DNA of 64,000 nucleotides from Congeria kusceri (Eukaryota > Mollusca > Bivalvia > Myida > Dreissenidae), in NCBI GenBank assembly GCA_027627225.1, contig JAPFQT010000163.1, forward strand, positions 417,475-481,474. Direction: 5' to 3'. Under the pieces are notes generated by a model. The model saw only the letters and a program-made list of their open reading frames with translations, did not search any database and was not told the DNA's origin. A program made the position numbers and the translations under genes. The first letter of the stretch is position 1. Each line of letters starts with the position of its first letter. Of this stretch, positions 1 to 12,300 are shown one piece after another.

Positions 1-279
1 AGAAAATAACACAGGTAACGCAATAAATGTCATTGTAGATGCATATTGTGTTGCATACATGCAATACATCGGATTATTATTGTTACGTCTCGTTTGATAA
101 TATATTAAATTTGATTGCAAATACGATGTTCAATGCTTATATTGTTGTTGTTTTTTTATCACCAAACAAAAGTTCGAAAAAAACTTACATCATAATGGTG
201 AAATTTATTTTGTTTATAAGAAACTGTGTATATTCCAAAAGGTATACGTTCGGTCATACCTTTTGAGGTTCATTAGTAT
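1..279. other. AT-rich sequence, no gene seen
   Basis: The 75-codon open frame starting at 39 has no recognisable motif. It ends where LINE-like sequence begins, so it looks like chance or flanking DNA. Confidence 0.4.
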
Positions 280-1650
280 TTGATATTTAATCACAACTTG
301 TCTGACCCTATTCTTATACACCAAGGTGTGAAACAGGGTTACTCTAGCTCATCATTGCTGTTCATGATGTTCGTAAATGACATATTGAACCACATAAATA
401 CAGACATAGATTACTTTTTCACTATTAACGAACTAAAGTTATTTCTAATACTATATGCTGACGACCAGATTCTTTTTGCAACCTCCCCAACAGCACTTCA
501 AACCATGCTTACGGACATAGAGACATACTGTAACACGTGGAAATGGAAACTTAATACAGCCAAAACAAAAGTTTTAATTTTTGAAAAAGGAACACGCTAC
601 ACGAATGTTGATATCTTCCTATACAGAGAAAAACTGGAAGTAGTCACTTCTTTCAAATATCTGGGAGCATACTTCTTTAAAAATGGTAATTTCAATAGAA
701 CACAAAAATGTATAGCAGACCACGCCTCGAAATCAATGCACCGACTATTCTCAGTGTTCAATAATTACGAGTTTAGCACAAAAAGCAGCTTAAACTGTTC
801 GATATCCTTGTTGCGTCCGTATTATATTACTCATCTGAAATATGGGGAACTGCGCGGGCAAACGATAAAGAAGCCGTGCATACACAATATTTAAGAAAAA
901 TACTATGCGTCAATAAGTCAACAAATCTTCGCGCGTTATATGGATAATTAGGACGAATGCCATTCAAAGAAATATAGAAAATAAATATTATTAAATATTG
1001 GTTTAAACTGGTTTCGTCAAATGAAAACAGCGTAATTAAAATAATATATAACATGCTAAAAAACGATGCGAATAACGGTCATACATATAACAATCAAAAC
1101 TGGGCTTGTCACGTGAAAACAATTCTCGAAAACATTGGAATGTCTGACCTATGGATTAACCAAAACATAACCAAAGCGCAGTTAATACAATGCAAACAAA
1201 GAATACTAGACAGTTATACACAAACCTGGCATGGCGAGGTAGACAATTATCCACGCCTATCTTCTTATTGCTTATTTAAACAAAACTTAACACTAGAAAC
1301 GTATTTAGACAATGTAAATGAAACAAAATATAAAATCGCCTTAAGTAGGCTCCGGTTGTCATCACATAATGTAGAAATAGAAAGAGGACGATATCATAAT
1401 ATTGACAGAGAAAATCGTAAGTGTAAATTTTGCAACATGAACGCAATAGAAAATGAGTATAATTTCTTGTTAGTCTGTCCAATATATACACACATTAGAA
1501 AAAAAAATCATAAAACAACATTTTTTCAGGTGGCCAACAATTTCAAAGTTTAAAAGATTAATGTCCAGCGCAAATAAAAATGAAATAATAAGTGCAGCGA
1601 AGTTCATTTATGAAGCAAGTAATTTAAAACGCCAATTAGAACGTAATTAA
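280..1650 (+). pseudogene. LINE ORF2 remnant: reverse transcriptase palm/thumb and C-terminal domain
   Basis: Residues read GVKQGYSSSSLLFMMFVND (motif B region), then LYADDQILFATSP with the YADD catalytic Asp pair, then the motif D/E region KLNTAKTKVLIFEKG and FKYLGAYF. The first frame runs 280-894. Near 815 homology moves to the frame reading YSSEIWGTARANDKEAVHTQ. That frame has stops at 945-947 and 975-977 and stays open from 1053 to the C-terminal motif CKFCNMNAIENEYNFLLVC, where the usual His is Asn. A run of nine A residues near 1499-1507 shifts the frame again, and the protein ends at the TAA 1648-1650. The endonuclease domain and fingers are absent. The apparent start at 280 is a TTG and is simply the first start-like codon of the open frame. 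Confidence 0.88.
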
Positions 1651-1988
1651 AACATCGTTTACCCGTAAAAGTATCCTAGTCATAAACTACGGAATTACTG
1701 ATTTTTATTTCACGCAAACATGTTTGATTTTTTTATCATTAAATACTTCCTCCTATTAGAAATGAAATAATATATGAGCAATAATGTTTGTTTCTCTCCA
1801 ATTATAGATTTATTCTCTGTACTTCTTGTCAATAAAAATATAATTGTGTTTAACCATTTTATAAGACAATTATAGGTTCCACTTGTGCCATTACTTGAAA
1901 ATATTTATACTTATTCATATTATGTAGGCTATGAGCTTGTATAAGCTTTATTGCTGAATAAATGTTGTTGTTGATGTTGTTGTTGATA
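280..1988 (+). mobile_element. 5'-truncated LINE (non-LTR retrotransposon), inactive
   Basis: The copy begins inside the palm of a reverse transcriptase, just before the GVKQG block, and runs through the C-terminal Cys-rich motif and 3' UTR. It ends in 'ctgaataaatgttgttgttg' and an imperfect (TTG)n tail at about 1953-1988. Truncation at the 5' end is the usual product of target-primed reverse transcription. The reading frame is broken at least four times, so the copy is dead. The C-terminal motif fits Jockey/I/CR1-like LINEs of invertebrates, but I cannot fix the clade by eye. Confidence 0.9.
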
Positions 1989-2442
1989 TAAGTTTCGCTG
2001 GAACCTGTAATAAAGAAACACAATTATAAAATGCTTACAATGCAAATTATGTTTAATGTCATTTCATATGCATAATGTTTTGCAGATATTAAAACTCTTA
2101 GATGTATATATATATATCAAGCATACCATCGTTAATCACTAGCAATAATTAGGCAAACAATTTGTTTTCTGTTTGTTGTTATTGATTTAAATAGTGTTAA
2201 TAGGCTTTTTAATTTCGCCCCTGTATATTTTTACATGGCATATTATGTGCATTATGTAGCCCGCAATTAATACGCATGCACAGTTTAAATTCCACTAAGT
2301 ATAACAATTTTTTCTTTATTTTTTCAATATTGGGTGATTAATTCACCGCATGAATGAAAAAAAAAAAACAATCAGAAAAAACAACAACACTTGTTTGGTG
2401 TCCAATTTGGAACAAATCAGCTGTGTATTTACCGAATCCAAT
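1989..2442. other. Intergenic AT-rich sequence, possible promoter of the SET-like gene
   Basis: No gene is visible. The bases just before 2443 read 'ccgaatccaatatggcgc'. This resembles the YY1-type context often found at starts of broadly expressed animal genes. That is a weak, inferred promoter signal only. Confidence 0.3.
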
Positions 2443-2475
2443 ATGGCGCTTGGCCTAACTTTCGGCAAACGTATG
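2443..2475 (+). CDS. Exon 1 (start codon) of KMT5A-like SET-domain gene
   Basis: An ATG opens 11 codons, MALGLTFGKRM, ending exactly at a consensus donor GTAAGT at 2476. The exon ends in phase 0. It is short, but the next exon at 8079 starts in phase 0 and continues the frame. It is assigned to the SET gene by order, strand and phase rather than by a domain. Intron 1 would be 5.6 kb and carries only repeats. Confidence 0.5.
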
Positions 2476-4560
2476 GTAAGTTTGTGTTTAAAATTAAGAT
2501 TAAGAATAACTATTTATTAATTAATTGTACTTTTGTGTTTACAACAACTTAAATACTTGCGTGTTTTCAGTTAGAAAGAAGTAATTTTATGCGATGTTTT
2601 CACGGCCATTCCAAATACTTCAATCATACTGTGTGGGGAGCTGTCGTTGTCAAAGTCGAATTTAATTCTCTGGTTATATTCATGTTGTAGTTGTTTATAA
2701 TAATTATTTTTGTAACTGTAAAACGTAATTTTGTATTAAATATATTTATTGAACCATATCGAACAGTTTCATTTTGGTTTAAGAGGTTTCAATGACTTCT
2801 TCATCAGAAAAACCGTTAGTGCCAAATGCCAAATGGACGTTTCGCTCCAAAACATGTTTCATCCTGAGACATTTAGCTAGAGGACATTTCACCCTAAATT
2901 TTAATTGCCAGTGTCCTTTTTAATTATGCACATTATAACATATACCCTATAACTTACTATTTCTCATGTATTCATGTCTTGTAATTTAGTCTACTGATTA
3001 AGGACCAATAACTAAAGGAAAATATGGTAGTTTCTTATCAAGTTCGTGGTTCCTATTTATTGTTAAAGATAATTACAGTGTGGTTACAGGTTAGCATTTT
3101 ATAAACATTTGAATAACGTATGCAACCCAAAACACGTTATCTGGTGCGTTTTAGCCCTTAAATGTAAGGCTAACATGTTTTAACGAAATGAAATAAACGA
3201 AACATCAACGTTTGAACATCTAGCCTTTAAAAAGTAAAAGTATAATTGTTGTTGCGAAACTGAAAGTAATAATTTTTTTCTGATGTATTACATTCGCACA
3301 ATGTCATCATCTGTAACCTCGTTATTCTCGAAATTTTAGGTTACACTAGATCTACTTACAGAGCATCTTTTTTGGATTAAATGTGTTCATATGGGCATGT
3401 GTTTAGTGTTATAACTATGTTTTAATCGTTACAACTGTTGAACTTAGTACTGATTAAATAATTGGTGAATTGTAAAAATCTTGATTAAAACAAATGTATA
3501 TTATACATGCTTCTTGCATAAACGGTCAAATGTTAAGTCGGTACATGCTAGCTTTCCATGCGTGGAGTGCGACGTCGTGGTTGTCAACATATATTTTGCG
3601 CTCTTTTGTATAAAACACGGGTTTTACATGGCATACATATACATAAACAGTACAGTTTGTGTTTACGAAACTACAACTGTAACACTGATACGCTTTTCCG
3701 ATTACTAATAATAATAAGTGCGAAAACAATTAAGCTTATTTTAAAGAGGTGTTAGTGAGAGGTGTTATCTACTGTTAATCACTTTCGCTGAACTGGTTTA
3801 ACACCTACTATTTATAATCAATTCGCCAAAACAGGGGTTCGCCGAAACCACTATAATTCCTTAGGAATAATTGCAAATTGTTAAAATTTTCGACGAAGTG
3901 ACACTCGCTTTGATCATTCACCGACTTGATTGAGTGGGTGTATATGTTTCTCGATTGACGTTAGAGATTCAGCAGGAATTTGTCGGTCTGCTGCAGTCAA
4001 CACACCTAATTAATTCATAAAATATACGTCCCCCGGGTGATGTTTATAAGTGCAACAGCAATTTTAGGCCCACCGGCTATGTTCAAGTTAAAATGTAAGC
4101 GCCTCTGCATCAGGGCGCTTAAACGACCTCATAGAGCGGGATTTGTGTTGGTAAAACCCAATGACGCTATTTTTAGAACAGCCAATCATAAGCCACGAAA
4201 TCAATAGGAAAGCATCTAGGCGATTTTGATGTTTAAGGTCAAGTTGTTAAAGGCCGGTTTATTTGTAAACAATCTTAACAATGGATTTTTTTCGTAAATT
4301 TTGTTCAAAACATGTGTAACTTGAGTTAGTTTGTTTTAAAAGTTATATATATGATTATAATTATCAAACATCCGTGAGCATGCACAGATTTTGAAGATAA
4401 GAACCACAAATTCATAGGAACGTAGCATACCAGATAAATATCTAGATTTGTTATTTATTTTAATATGCATTTTTATGATTTGAAACTACTGAATCATGAT
4501 CAGTGCTTCTTTCTATTTCAATGCCATATAACAAGCCAGTTGTTAAATTCAAAAATACCT
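2476..4560. other. Intron-like AT-rich sequence without genes
   Basis: The short open frames at 3481-3755 on both strands overlap each other and have no motif or splice context. Nothing else was recognised in this stretch. Confidence 0.4.
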
Positions 4561-4569
4561 GTTCACATA

Positions 4570-5010
4570 TTCCCGTTATCCCCTCCTCCGGACATTGGTT
4601 TTGACACACCCAGACAAAAGCCCGCTCATAATTTTGATGACGGGACAAACGCCCGCTCAACATAAACATGTACATTCTTTAATTATAATTATTAATTATC
4701 ACTCACACTTAGTCGGTAATTAATTGTGATAACTGTGAAGCCACGATGTTGTTGTCTTTAATTTTAAAATTAAATATCAAGTGTTTGGAATATAAGAGGT
4801 ATTGTAGTAGTTATGTGACCACCAGAAACGTAACAAATTAAAACATGTGCTGACATTAGGCGTCACTTGAAATTAATCGAGGACTAACCTTTGTATTCAT
4901 AAAAATATATATGTTTTTAATGAGCGGGCTTTTGTCCAGGATGATAAAAACATTGAGCGAGCTTTCGTCCTGAGGGCTTTTGTCTGATAAAACCAAAAAA
5001 AATTTGGACA
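4570..5010. mobile_element. Foldback-type MITE with 'gacaaaagcccgctca' inverted ends
   Basis: The left part (about 4590-4661) contains 'gacaaaagcccgctcat' and 'gacaaacgcccgctcaa'. The right part (4914-4995) contains the reverse complements 'atgagcgggcttttgtc' and 'gggcttttgtc'. Outside both copies is 'ggttttga' on the left and 'taaaacc' on the right. No open frame lies between them, so this looks like a non-autonomous inverted-repeat element. The exact ends and target duplication are unclear. Confidence 0.6.
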
Positions 5011-5560
5011 ACTAGGTTTTAATCTTTTAGTTGTCCAATGGACAGCCAATTATAGTCCGGGGCAACCAAAGAATTGTTCGGACAACCAGATGAGTGTGAT
5101 ATTTTAATTGCCCAATAGACAACCAATTATGGGAAGTAGGAAAAATGTGTTTGCTTAATTAATTCTTCATTAACAAACTTACTTACGATCTGAAGTGCTA
5201 AATATACTTCAACTGCGGTGGTAAAATCATCCTAAACACTGGATGAATGTATTGCTGGACGTGAACAAATTAGTGTACCCCTCTGAGACTAGGTCAAATG
5301 ATTGCATCATTCATAGGCCAGACTCTGCAAAACTTGAGGGGTGCAAAATCCAAACAAACAAACAAAATCACGTTGTCTGACAGCATACAACATTATGTCA
5401 GACAACCAAATTGTAAGTCAGATGCAAACTGTGAAATAAGTAGAACTTGAAACAGATGTGTCAGACAAAATGTCTGGCGAACACTTAGGATCTGTCTGAC
5501 ATTTTCAAAATGTGTCTAACAGTCAGACACTATTTGCAGTGTCTGTAGGCTGTTTTTTTA
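5010..5560. repeat. Degenerate 'gacaaccaa' / 'gtctgac' repeats
   Basis: Short motifs such as 'tggacagccaattat', 'tagacaaccaattatgg' and 'gtcagacaacc' recur on both strands with irregular spacing, and recur once more near 6125-6255. The stretch appears to be a decayed repeat and has no coding signal. Confidence 0.4.
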
Positions 5561-5564
5561 TGCC

Positions 5565-6290
5565 CTCACTTCAGAGGGGGGACACTAGATTTTCCCTTGT
5601 CCGTCTGTCGATCCTCCTTCCGTCGGATTTTTGTGTTGAGCATAACTCAAAGTATAACTGCTAGAGTGATGAAACTTTATAAGCATATTCATTGGCATTG
5701 GGGCTTGTTCACCTGGGTATTTTGATGCAGTTTTTTTCGGACATTGGTGGAGTTATGGCTCTTTTTTAGCAAAACTATTGTTCGACTTGTGTCGCGCGCA
5801 TCTCAAAAAGTAGTGCTGCCAAATGGTGAAACATTACAAACATATAAATCAGCCTGTGAACTTGTGCAGCTGGGTATTTTGGTGCATCCTTTTCCTACAT
5901 CAGCTGAGTTATGTTGCTTGTTTAAGCAAACATGACATGTTTGTCCTTGTGTCTCAGGGAACTCAAACAGTCTAACTGCTACAGCAATTAAACTTTAAAT
6001 ACGTATTCTAATGCATGTGAATGTGTGCACAGTGGTATTTTTGCACAGTTTTTTTCTGATGTCATTGGATATATAGAGCCGTTGATTTTTTGGCAAAATA
6101 TGACATTTTTTTCTGACAGTGGAGTTTTTTGACAACCAACGGAATATGGGGACATAATTTCCAAGTTAAATGTTAAATGCTGTGTAGTATACAGACTTTT
6201 ATGGTTCACACTTAATACTTTTGTTCGGACAACCATGTGTTGCTTTGTACAACCATTTTCCAAGAAAGTGAGTGTCTGAATGACATAAAT
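5565..6290 (+). repeat. Bivalve-type tandem repeat with 'gagttatggctctttt' motif
   Basis: Three degenerate units of about 150-170 bp repeat the order 'aactcaaa', 'taactgcta', 'gaaactttat', 'gggtattttg', 'gagttatggc'. I know this family as very common in bivalve genomes. The short open frames inside (5744-5935 and 5988-6263) are by-products of the repeat. Confidence 0.6.
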
Positions 6291-8078
6291 CAGTCAAAGT
6301 TAATTTCGATGACTGGGGTAAATTGTGTTTAAATTTTATGAGTGAAGAGTCATGGAGCTGTAATTATATTGCCAACACCCATGATATTCAAAGACTTGGA
6401 TGATTTATCATACTAGCATGGAAATTAGTAGTTTCTGCTTCATAACTTAGTTAAAGGCACACCCAAGCAGCGCTCTTGATAAGGATTGAGGAAATTATTA
6501 ACTGTACTCTTCAAACGTTGACAAAAAGGAGTAACGCAAAAGCATAAATGAGTATTAGTACTCTTTGTGCATAAACAATTATGGGGTAAACATTTGCATT
6601 TTTTTTTTCATGCTCATAGCAGCAATTGAAAACAAATGCCAACGTGTACCTTTTGACTAAATGTAAGTTAATTTTTTGCAATATATTTCATCTGAATCTG
6701 GATTGCTTGTGTTATAACCTATTGTATATGCATAATTATATTGTACCTTAAATTGTTTTATACATTTATATAAGAATGCAGGAACACAATAGTATAATTA
6801 TATATTGAATATTGAATGCATTCTGAAATGCAATGAGTTAAATTGCAGCAGATAGTCTGTGCAACTATGTTTGAAATATTGTATGGCGTAATTTATGGTA
6901 AAAAGTCAGATTATTGAAATAAAACTAGTATTTCATATAGTTGCAACAATGATACAAAGTTTTGGCCTGCGTATTAAGCCACCTTTTAACATAGCTCACA
7001 ATTTAGGCGAATGCTTTTTTATTTTTTTTAAATTTCCAGCCATGGAAGTAAACATTTCCAATCACCAAGAGTTTTTTCGTGCACGTTTTGTCCATCGTGT
7101 TTCTTTTTCTACTGTGTGAAAGAAATCACGTCTTCTACGATAGTGTTCACTATTGGAAGAGCAATATGCTTACGCTTATTTAACTGCACATAAATATTTT
7201 TGCTAAAGTAATTATAACACTCTATTATGTGAAGTGCGATTAAGACATCAAACATAGAATATACTGTTTTATTACACCAATGTTTTATATGCAGTTATCC
7301 ATTAAGAATTTTAGAATTTTGCAGAGTTATTAGTGCAATAGACACCTGCATATACAAATGCATAAGTTCAACTGGTTTTACCACAACATTGTATACTTCT
7401 ATGCATTTACACAATTTTCACACACAAATAAAACGTGTCCATGCATGCATGAACACAGTTTTTAAATACAGGAAATCGATCATAGACACAATCAGTCTTA
7501 ACACGACTTATGAGAAAATGCAAATTCTATCTACAAAGATATCCACATAATTATATTACAAACATACTTATACACTAAATGCTAATGTTTATGTGAAAAA
7601 AAAATCATTTCCATTCTATGTCTGATGTCTTATTCCAACTTCACATAATATTATGTTGGTCACCCCGCACGAGAACCAGACGCCATTATCCCATTTAGAA
7701 TTTACAAAAAATCGATACAGGCTGCTTCTTTGAAAAGTATACCGAATCAGAAACGGTTGTCTTCCCTGTTCGGGGCTTATATCCACTCATTTATTGGAAC
7801 TTCAGTACGCTGATAAAACGAAACGTTTTGCGTAATGCACAATATTTATGCGAAATCAATATGAACAAAAATGAAATTAATGCGTATTGGTATGAATTCA
7901 TGTGCGTATCTACGCCGATACGCCCCTTATCAATAGCGTTGCACAAGTCAAGACAAAACATAGATTTACAAGTTACAAGTTGAGATTTTACACAGACATA
8001 AACTAAGGCATTATGAGCAAAACCAGGCTCTAACCTTATGATTCTTATCAATCTTGTTGTTTGTATATTTTCTTGCAG
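6290..8078. other. Intron 1 remainder, no gene seen
   Basis: AT-rich sequence with no supported coding segment. The open frames at 6895-7119 and 7791-8051 lack motifs and splice context. Confidence 0.35.
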
Positions 8079-8120
8079 CTTAAAGCTAGTCTGGGAGATG
8101 GAGAAGACAAAGCTATTAAG
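8079..8120 (+). CDS. Exon 2 of KMT5A-like SET-domain gene
   Basis: The acceptor 'tattttcttgcag' precedes 42 nt reading LKASLGDGEDKAIK, followed by a GTAAAA donor at 8121. Both ends are phase 0, matching exon 1. The acidic and basic composition suits a linker before a SET domain but is not diagnostic. Confidence 0.5.
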
Positions 8121-8869
8121 GTAAAATAAATCGTGCTTTATTAAAGGGGCGTATCAACGGTATTTCCCCCAAATGCAGATACATATTAACACAATGCATA
8201 TTGCCATATTTATGAATATATTTTTCTAGAAGGCAAGCAATAATGTATTAATGGAATCATTAAGAAAACAATATATTCAGATGTTTTTGGATGTACGGTT
8301 CCATAGTATTTCTATCCACACCTTCAGACTCTGCTTACTTCAATAAAAATATCCTCACACTACAGCACCGTTATCAATAGTGTGCATGCGTATAATAGGA
8401 TTTTATGTGGATTTCATTCATAACGAATTTACTACTTTTACTTATTTTCCCACGCCCACAAACAGTGTCACAGGGACAACTTTTTAATTTAAATTATAAT
8501 TATAAAAATATATATTTGACTGATGGTTTATAAAAATGACACATATAATGCGCAAAGCAATCACTTCATAAATACTTCTGAAAAGATAATTTTATTTTTG
8601 AAACTGTAATACCCTATAAGCTTTCAATACGCCTTTTTAAACGCAGTTTTTAGCTCTACTTTTCGAAAGCTAGTAAGTTTGACAAGCACAAGAAAAGTCG
8701 AGCGTACGGTTCTCCGACAGCTCTTGTTTAACTATACAAGTACTTGTGTAAATACTGTATATCAAATGTGTTGGATAGGAATTGAACATGTTTGTAAACA
8801 CCCAAGTGACATTTACCAAGCGTCTCTTTCAAAATCGCGTAATGATACCGTTTAGGTGGGCATATAGGA

Positions 8870-9580
8870 GTGAGTTTCTTGGTCCATCAGTCTGTTTTTT
8901 TTTTATTTCCGGTTGACAACTAGAGAACAGCTTGACATATTTAAATATTTTGGTACTCATTTTGTAAAAACATAATACACAGGTCAAGTATGAATTTGTT
9001 TACAAATTTTGACTGAGTTATGGCCTCTTTTTGACCTAAATGCCTTAAAAATGGTCTCCTGGAAGATGACTCAAGAATGGGTTGACATATTCAAAATTGT
9101 GTTTGGTATACACATGCAATATCATAAAATACCGGTCAAGTTTGTTTTTGGTTACAAAACACTAAATTTTGACAGAGTTACTGCAATTTTATCTACTAAA
9201 ATTCTCTAAAAACATGGTTTCCGGATGATAAGACAAGAAAGGCTTGACGAAATCAAATAATATTTGGTACTCATTTGTAAATCATAAATTAAAGGTCAGG
9301 TTCAATGTTAGTTATTGCTCCTTTTTCGACAAAAATTCCATAAAAATGTGGTTTCAGCATGATATGTGTGATCAAAGAAAGGCTTAAAATATTCAAATAA
9401 TTGTTGGTACATATGGCTGACATAATTCGACTTTGGTTACAAACCACTATATTTTGGACTTATTCACAAATGTAAGTTATTTTAGGTACATTGCTGTAAC
9501 ATAATACAATATATGTCAATATAGGTCAAACTCGAGTTTAGTTACAGACCACCTAAAGTTGGTCGAGTTATGTATGCACC
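8870..9580 (+). repeat. Tandem repeat, about 150-bp units ('gagttatggcctctttttga')
   Basis: Four degenerate units start near 8933, 9081, 9243 and 9384. Each has 'cttgaca/ttgacat', 'attcaaa', 'ttggtac', 'aggtcaagt' and a 'gagttat' block. It is another member of the bivalve tandem-repeat group, lying in intron 2 of the SET-like gene. The 66-codon frame at 9009 is inside it and is not a gene. Confidence 0.65.
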
Positions 9581-10000
9581 TAGTTTTAAGACAAAGTCAT
9601 ATTGAGGGGTATATTCGTCACTCTTGTGACAATTCGACAATTCCAGCTCTATCAAATATTCAAAAGTATAATTTCTAACTACATAGACCAGTGTAATACT
9701 TTAAAAATATACATTTGCGTCATAATAAATCATGAAAAATATTCTGTCAGCCATGATTTAATTTTTAGAAAGTAAAAGCAGTATAAAGAACACAATTTTG
9801 TGTGGCTGTCAAATTATTAATTTAGATCAGGTAGATTGAAATATTTCTGCAACAAAATAATGGTTTTAATTTTATTGTAAATTGTACTTAATTCATTAAT
9901 GCATTGTACTCACTAACAAGTGGCCGCAAGTTGAAAAGAAACAATACTGTTTATATGTTCTTGTCTCCATGTCAGCATTGTATGTTTCAGAAAATTAGAG

Positions 10001-10082
10001 TCTCCCCAAGAGGCTCAATACTATAAAAACTGTGGGTTGGACAGGGACGGATTTTGTGTTCGCTACATTTCCGATTACAAAG
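10001..10082 (+). CDS. Exon 3 of KMT5A-like SET-domain gene (pre-SET/start of SET)
   Basis: The open frame reads SPQEAQYYKNCGLDRDGFC then VRYISDYKG and stops at donor GTAAAA (10083) in phase 1. Join to exon 4 gives ...DYKGFGVFATRNF, the typical start of a KMT5A-type SET domain (a histone H4K20 methyltransferase family). The acceptor is uncertain. The strong 'tgtttcag' ends at 9990, but splicing there from phase-0 exon 2 would reach a stop. Using the AG at 9999-10000 keeps phase 0. Either that weaker acceptor is real or a frameshift lies here. Confidence 0.6.
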
Positions 10083-10398
10083 GTAAAAGGTGTAATATAT
10101 ACAGAAAATTAATAACACATTTCTCGCATTTTCATTTTGCTTCAACAAAGTCGTGTTCAAATTCTTATAAATATCTTTTGTAAATATTGTGTGCTCAATA
10201 AGTTCTTAAATGTCACACTTAAATGTTTGTAAGGCAGCCTATGTATGTAAAGCAATTAGCCCTGTTCATTCATAAAATTGCATGACTTCCATAAATCATG
10301 CAGGTGAACCCCATCACTCATTTACCATGAGTCATTTCATAAGAGTATTCATAAAATGTGTTGCGCTTGAACGTTTTCATATGTACTTTTTCCTGTAG

Positions 10399-10560
10399 GT
10401 TTTGGTGTTTTTGCGACACGGAACTTCCAACATGGAGATTTTTTACTCCAGTATTCGGGATAAAAGATAACAAAATCTGAAGGGTTGGAGCGACTGAAAA
10501 GCAAACATTCTGAGAACAAGTGGGTTTTTTTACGAATACTTAGGAAAGTACTGATGGTAT
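10399..10560 (+). pseudogene. Exon 4 of KMT5A-like SET gene, disrupted
   Basis: After the acceptor 'tttttcctgtag', the exon reads FGVFATRNFQHGDFLLQYSG. This is the N-terminal SET core with the G-x-G-V-F-A-T strand that helps bind S-adenosylmethionine. The next codon is TAA (10461-10463) where the family usually has Glu. The frame then resumes family-like sequence, ITKSEGLERLKSKHSENKW. A run of seven T (10525-10531) shifts the frame, after which FYEYLGK appears in the +1 frame. The later SET parts (the NH and catalytic Tyr motifs) were not found downstream. The gene is therefore probably a pseudogene, unless the two lesions are assembly errors. The right exon edge is approximate. Confidence 0.65.
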
Positions 10561-10807
10561 ATAAACAGAATATTGATTTTATAATTTATCATGCCACTAT
10601 GCTGATATCGACCTGATACAAATGTGCCTGATATATTTTTCATATCACGTCAGTAGCGTTTATATCAGTCAATGTTTGAAAGTACGTCATATTACTAATA
10701 CTCGGGATCAACTATAAAGACAACATTGTCAGTAAAAACAATCAGTGGCAACAAAAAAACTATTTGGTACCAAAACATATACTGTTTAATAACATCATTT
10801 TGAGGTC

Positions 10808-10896
10808 GTTATCGTTCGCAGACGCCCGAAACATTGGTTAAGGCCCCAGGAGCGCAAGGGTTTTAACGCATTTTAAGGGCCTCTGCGAATGTTAAC
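10808..10896. repeat. 20-bp imperfect inverted repeat (hairpin)
   Basis: The arm at 10808-10827 (gttatcgttcgcagacgccc) pairs with the arm at 10877-10896, with three mismatches and a GC-containing loop of about 49 nt. The pair is likely a small foldback remnant in the intron. Confidence 0.5.
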
Positions 10897-11639
10897 GAAC
10901 AAAAATTCATACATCTAGAGAAAGAAAACCGAAACAATAAGTTAATTGTCTATGAAATCACATTCTTTATAGTATAGCGTAACCCAAATTTGCGCACCTT
11001 ATGGCGAAATATTAGTCGATTCAGCAAAAATGCCGGGCTGCAGAGGCACGTGAATTTCCCAAAAAGAGACCGCTTTTTGTTTGTTAACACACCACTATAA
11101 CAGACCGAAAAAGCTATGCTATACCACAGATATAAGTATGATTATTTATATTACTAAACTAAAATTAGTTCTACATCAAGGATACTTAAGAATACTTGTT
11201 TGGTGTATAAGAACCTTAAATGGGTTTTACTTCATAGGAAAACCAAATTGACCAGTATTTATTTGGTAATGGTTTCATTGTTGTGATTTATTTTTTATGT
11301 TCTTTGTAATTTTATATCTTTTTTTATCTTAAGGTTTTCTCTTTTTGTTGTATTTTTAAGCTCAGCAGCGCAAAAAATAACATGTTAAAAGGGACATTAC
11401 TTAGTATAATTACTTTATTTTTTCACCCAATTTAGACCAGACATGTACGGTTTGACTATGACCATACATTATTTAACAAATATGAACATAAAATGGGTAG
11501 ATAGTAATAAACCTGCAGGCTACCATAACAGAGACACTACACAATGGAAAACATGACTTGACAGTTGCTATTATCTTTCTGAATCAGAGTGCAACACTTT
11601 ACACCCAATATTGCCAGTATATATAGACCTTCTTGACCC

Positions 11640-12300
11640 TAAGTGTATATGAAAATGAGTTGAAATAAAAAATTGTATGACTGACTAAGGTCCGTCACTC
11701 TGACTTGCACTTTAGCAGAATTATGCCCTTTTCTGTACTTAGAAAAATCAGGTTAAATTTTACGTGCAGCCACTCCATTTTTCAATATCTACTCAGTACT
11801 GCAGATTTTTTTAATTGAAACTTCACACATGTCTTCGGGGTCATTATGTTACGTCACTGACTAAGTCCTATAAATCAGACCTTTAATTTAGCAGAATTAT
11901 TCCCATTTTTGTACAAACAATTGCAGTTAAAGTTTGCTTGAAACCGCTCCATATCACTATTTCTACTCTGATCTGCAACCAGATGTATGCCCACTTTTTG
12001 TATAAGGAAAATTAAGGTTAAAGTTTGAAAGCAAGAAGTTTGTATCTTTGTATCCATGACATAGTAACGTTCTATTAAAAATTTCACAAGTGTTCAGGCT
12101 CATAATACATGGTCACTGGCGAATGCCAATAATTGTGGCCAGTATTGTAGCCAAATTAAGCCGCTTTTTGTATTTAGGAATATATTCAGGTAAAAAATAT
12201 GCATGCAAGAACATGTTTTTTTGACTAGTGCAGATATTTAATTGCAAATTCACATGTCTATGGGGTCATAAAAGGTCACTTCCTGAATATATATATTATA
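11640..12300 (+). repeat. Tandem repeat, units of roughly 170-180 bp ('agcagaattatgccc')
   Basis: Units recur with 'gtcactgactaag', 'tttagcagaattat(g/t)ccc', 'tgtac/tatttaggaa', 'aggttaaa', 'cttcacacatgtct' and 'ggggtcat'. About 3.5 decayed copies are present, with no coding potential. Confidence 0.6.

Noticed and set aside
39..266. 75-codon frame at the left edge
   Set aside because: AT-rich, no motif, no splice context.
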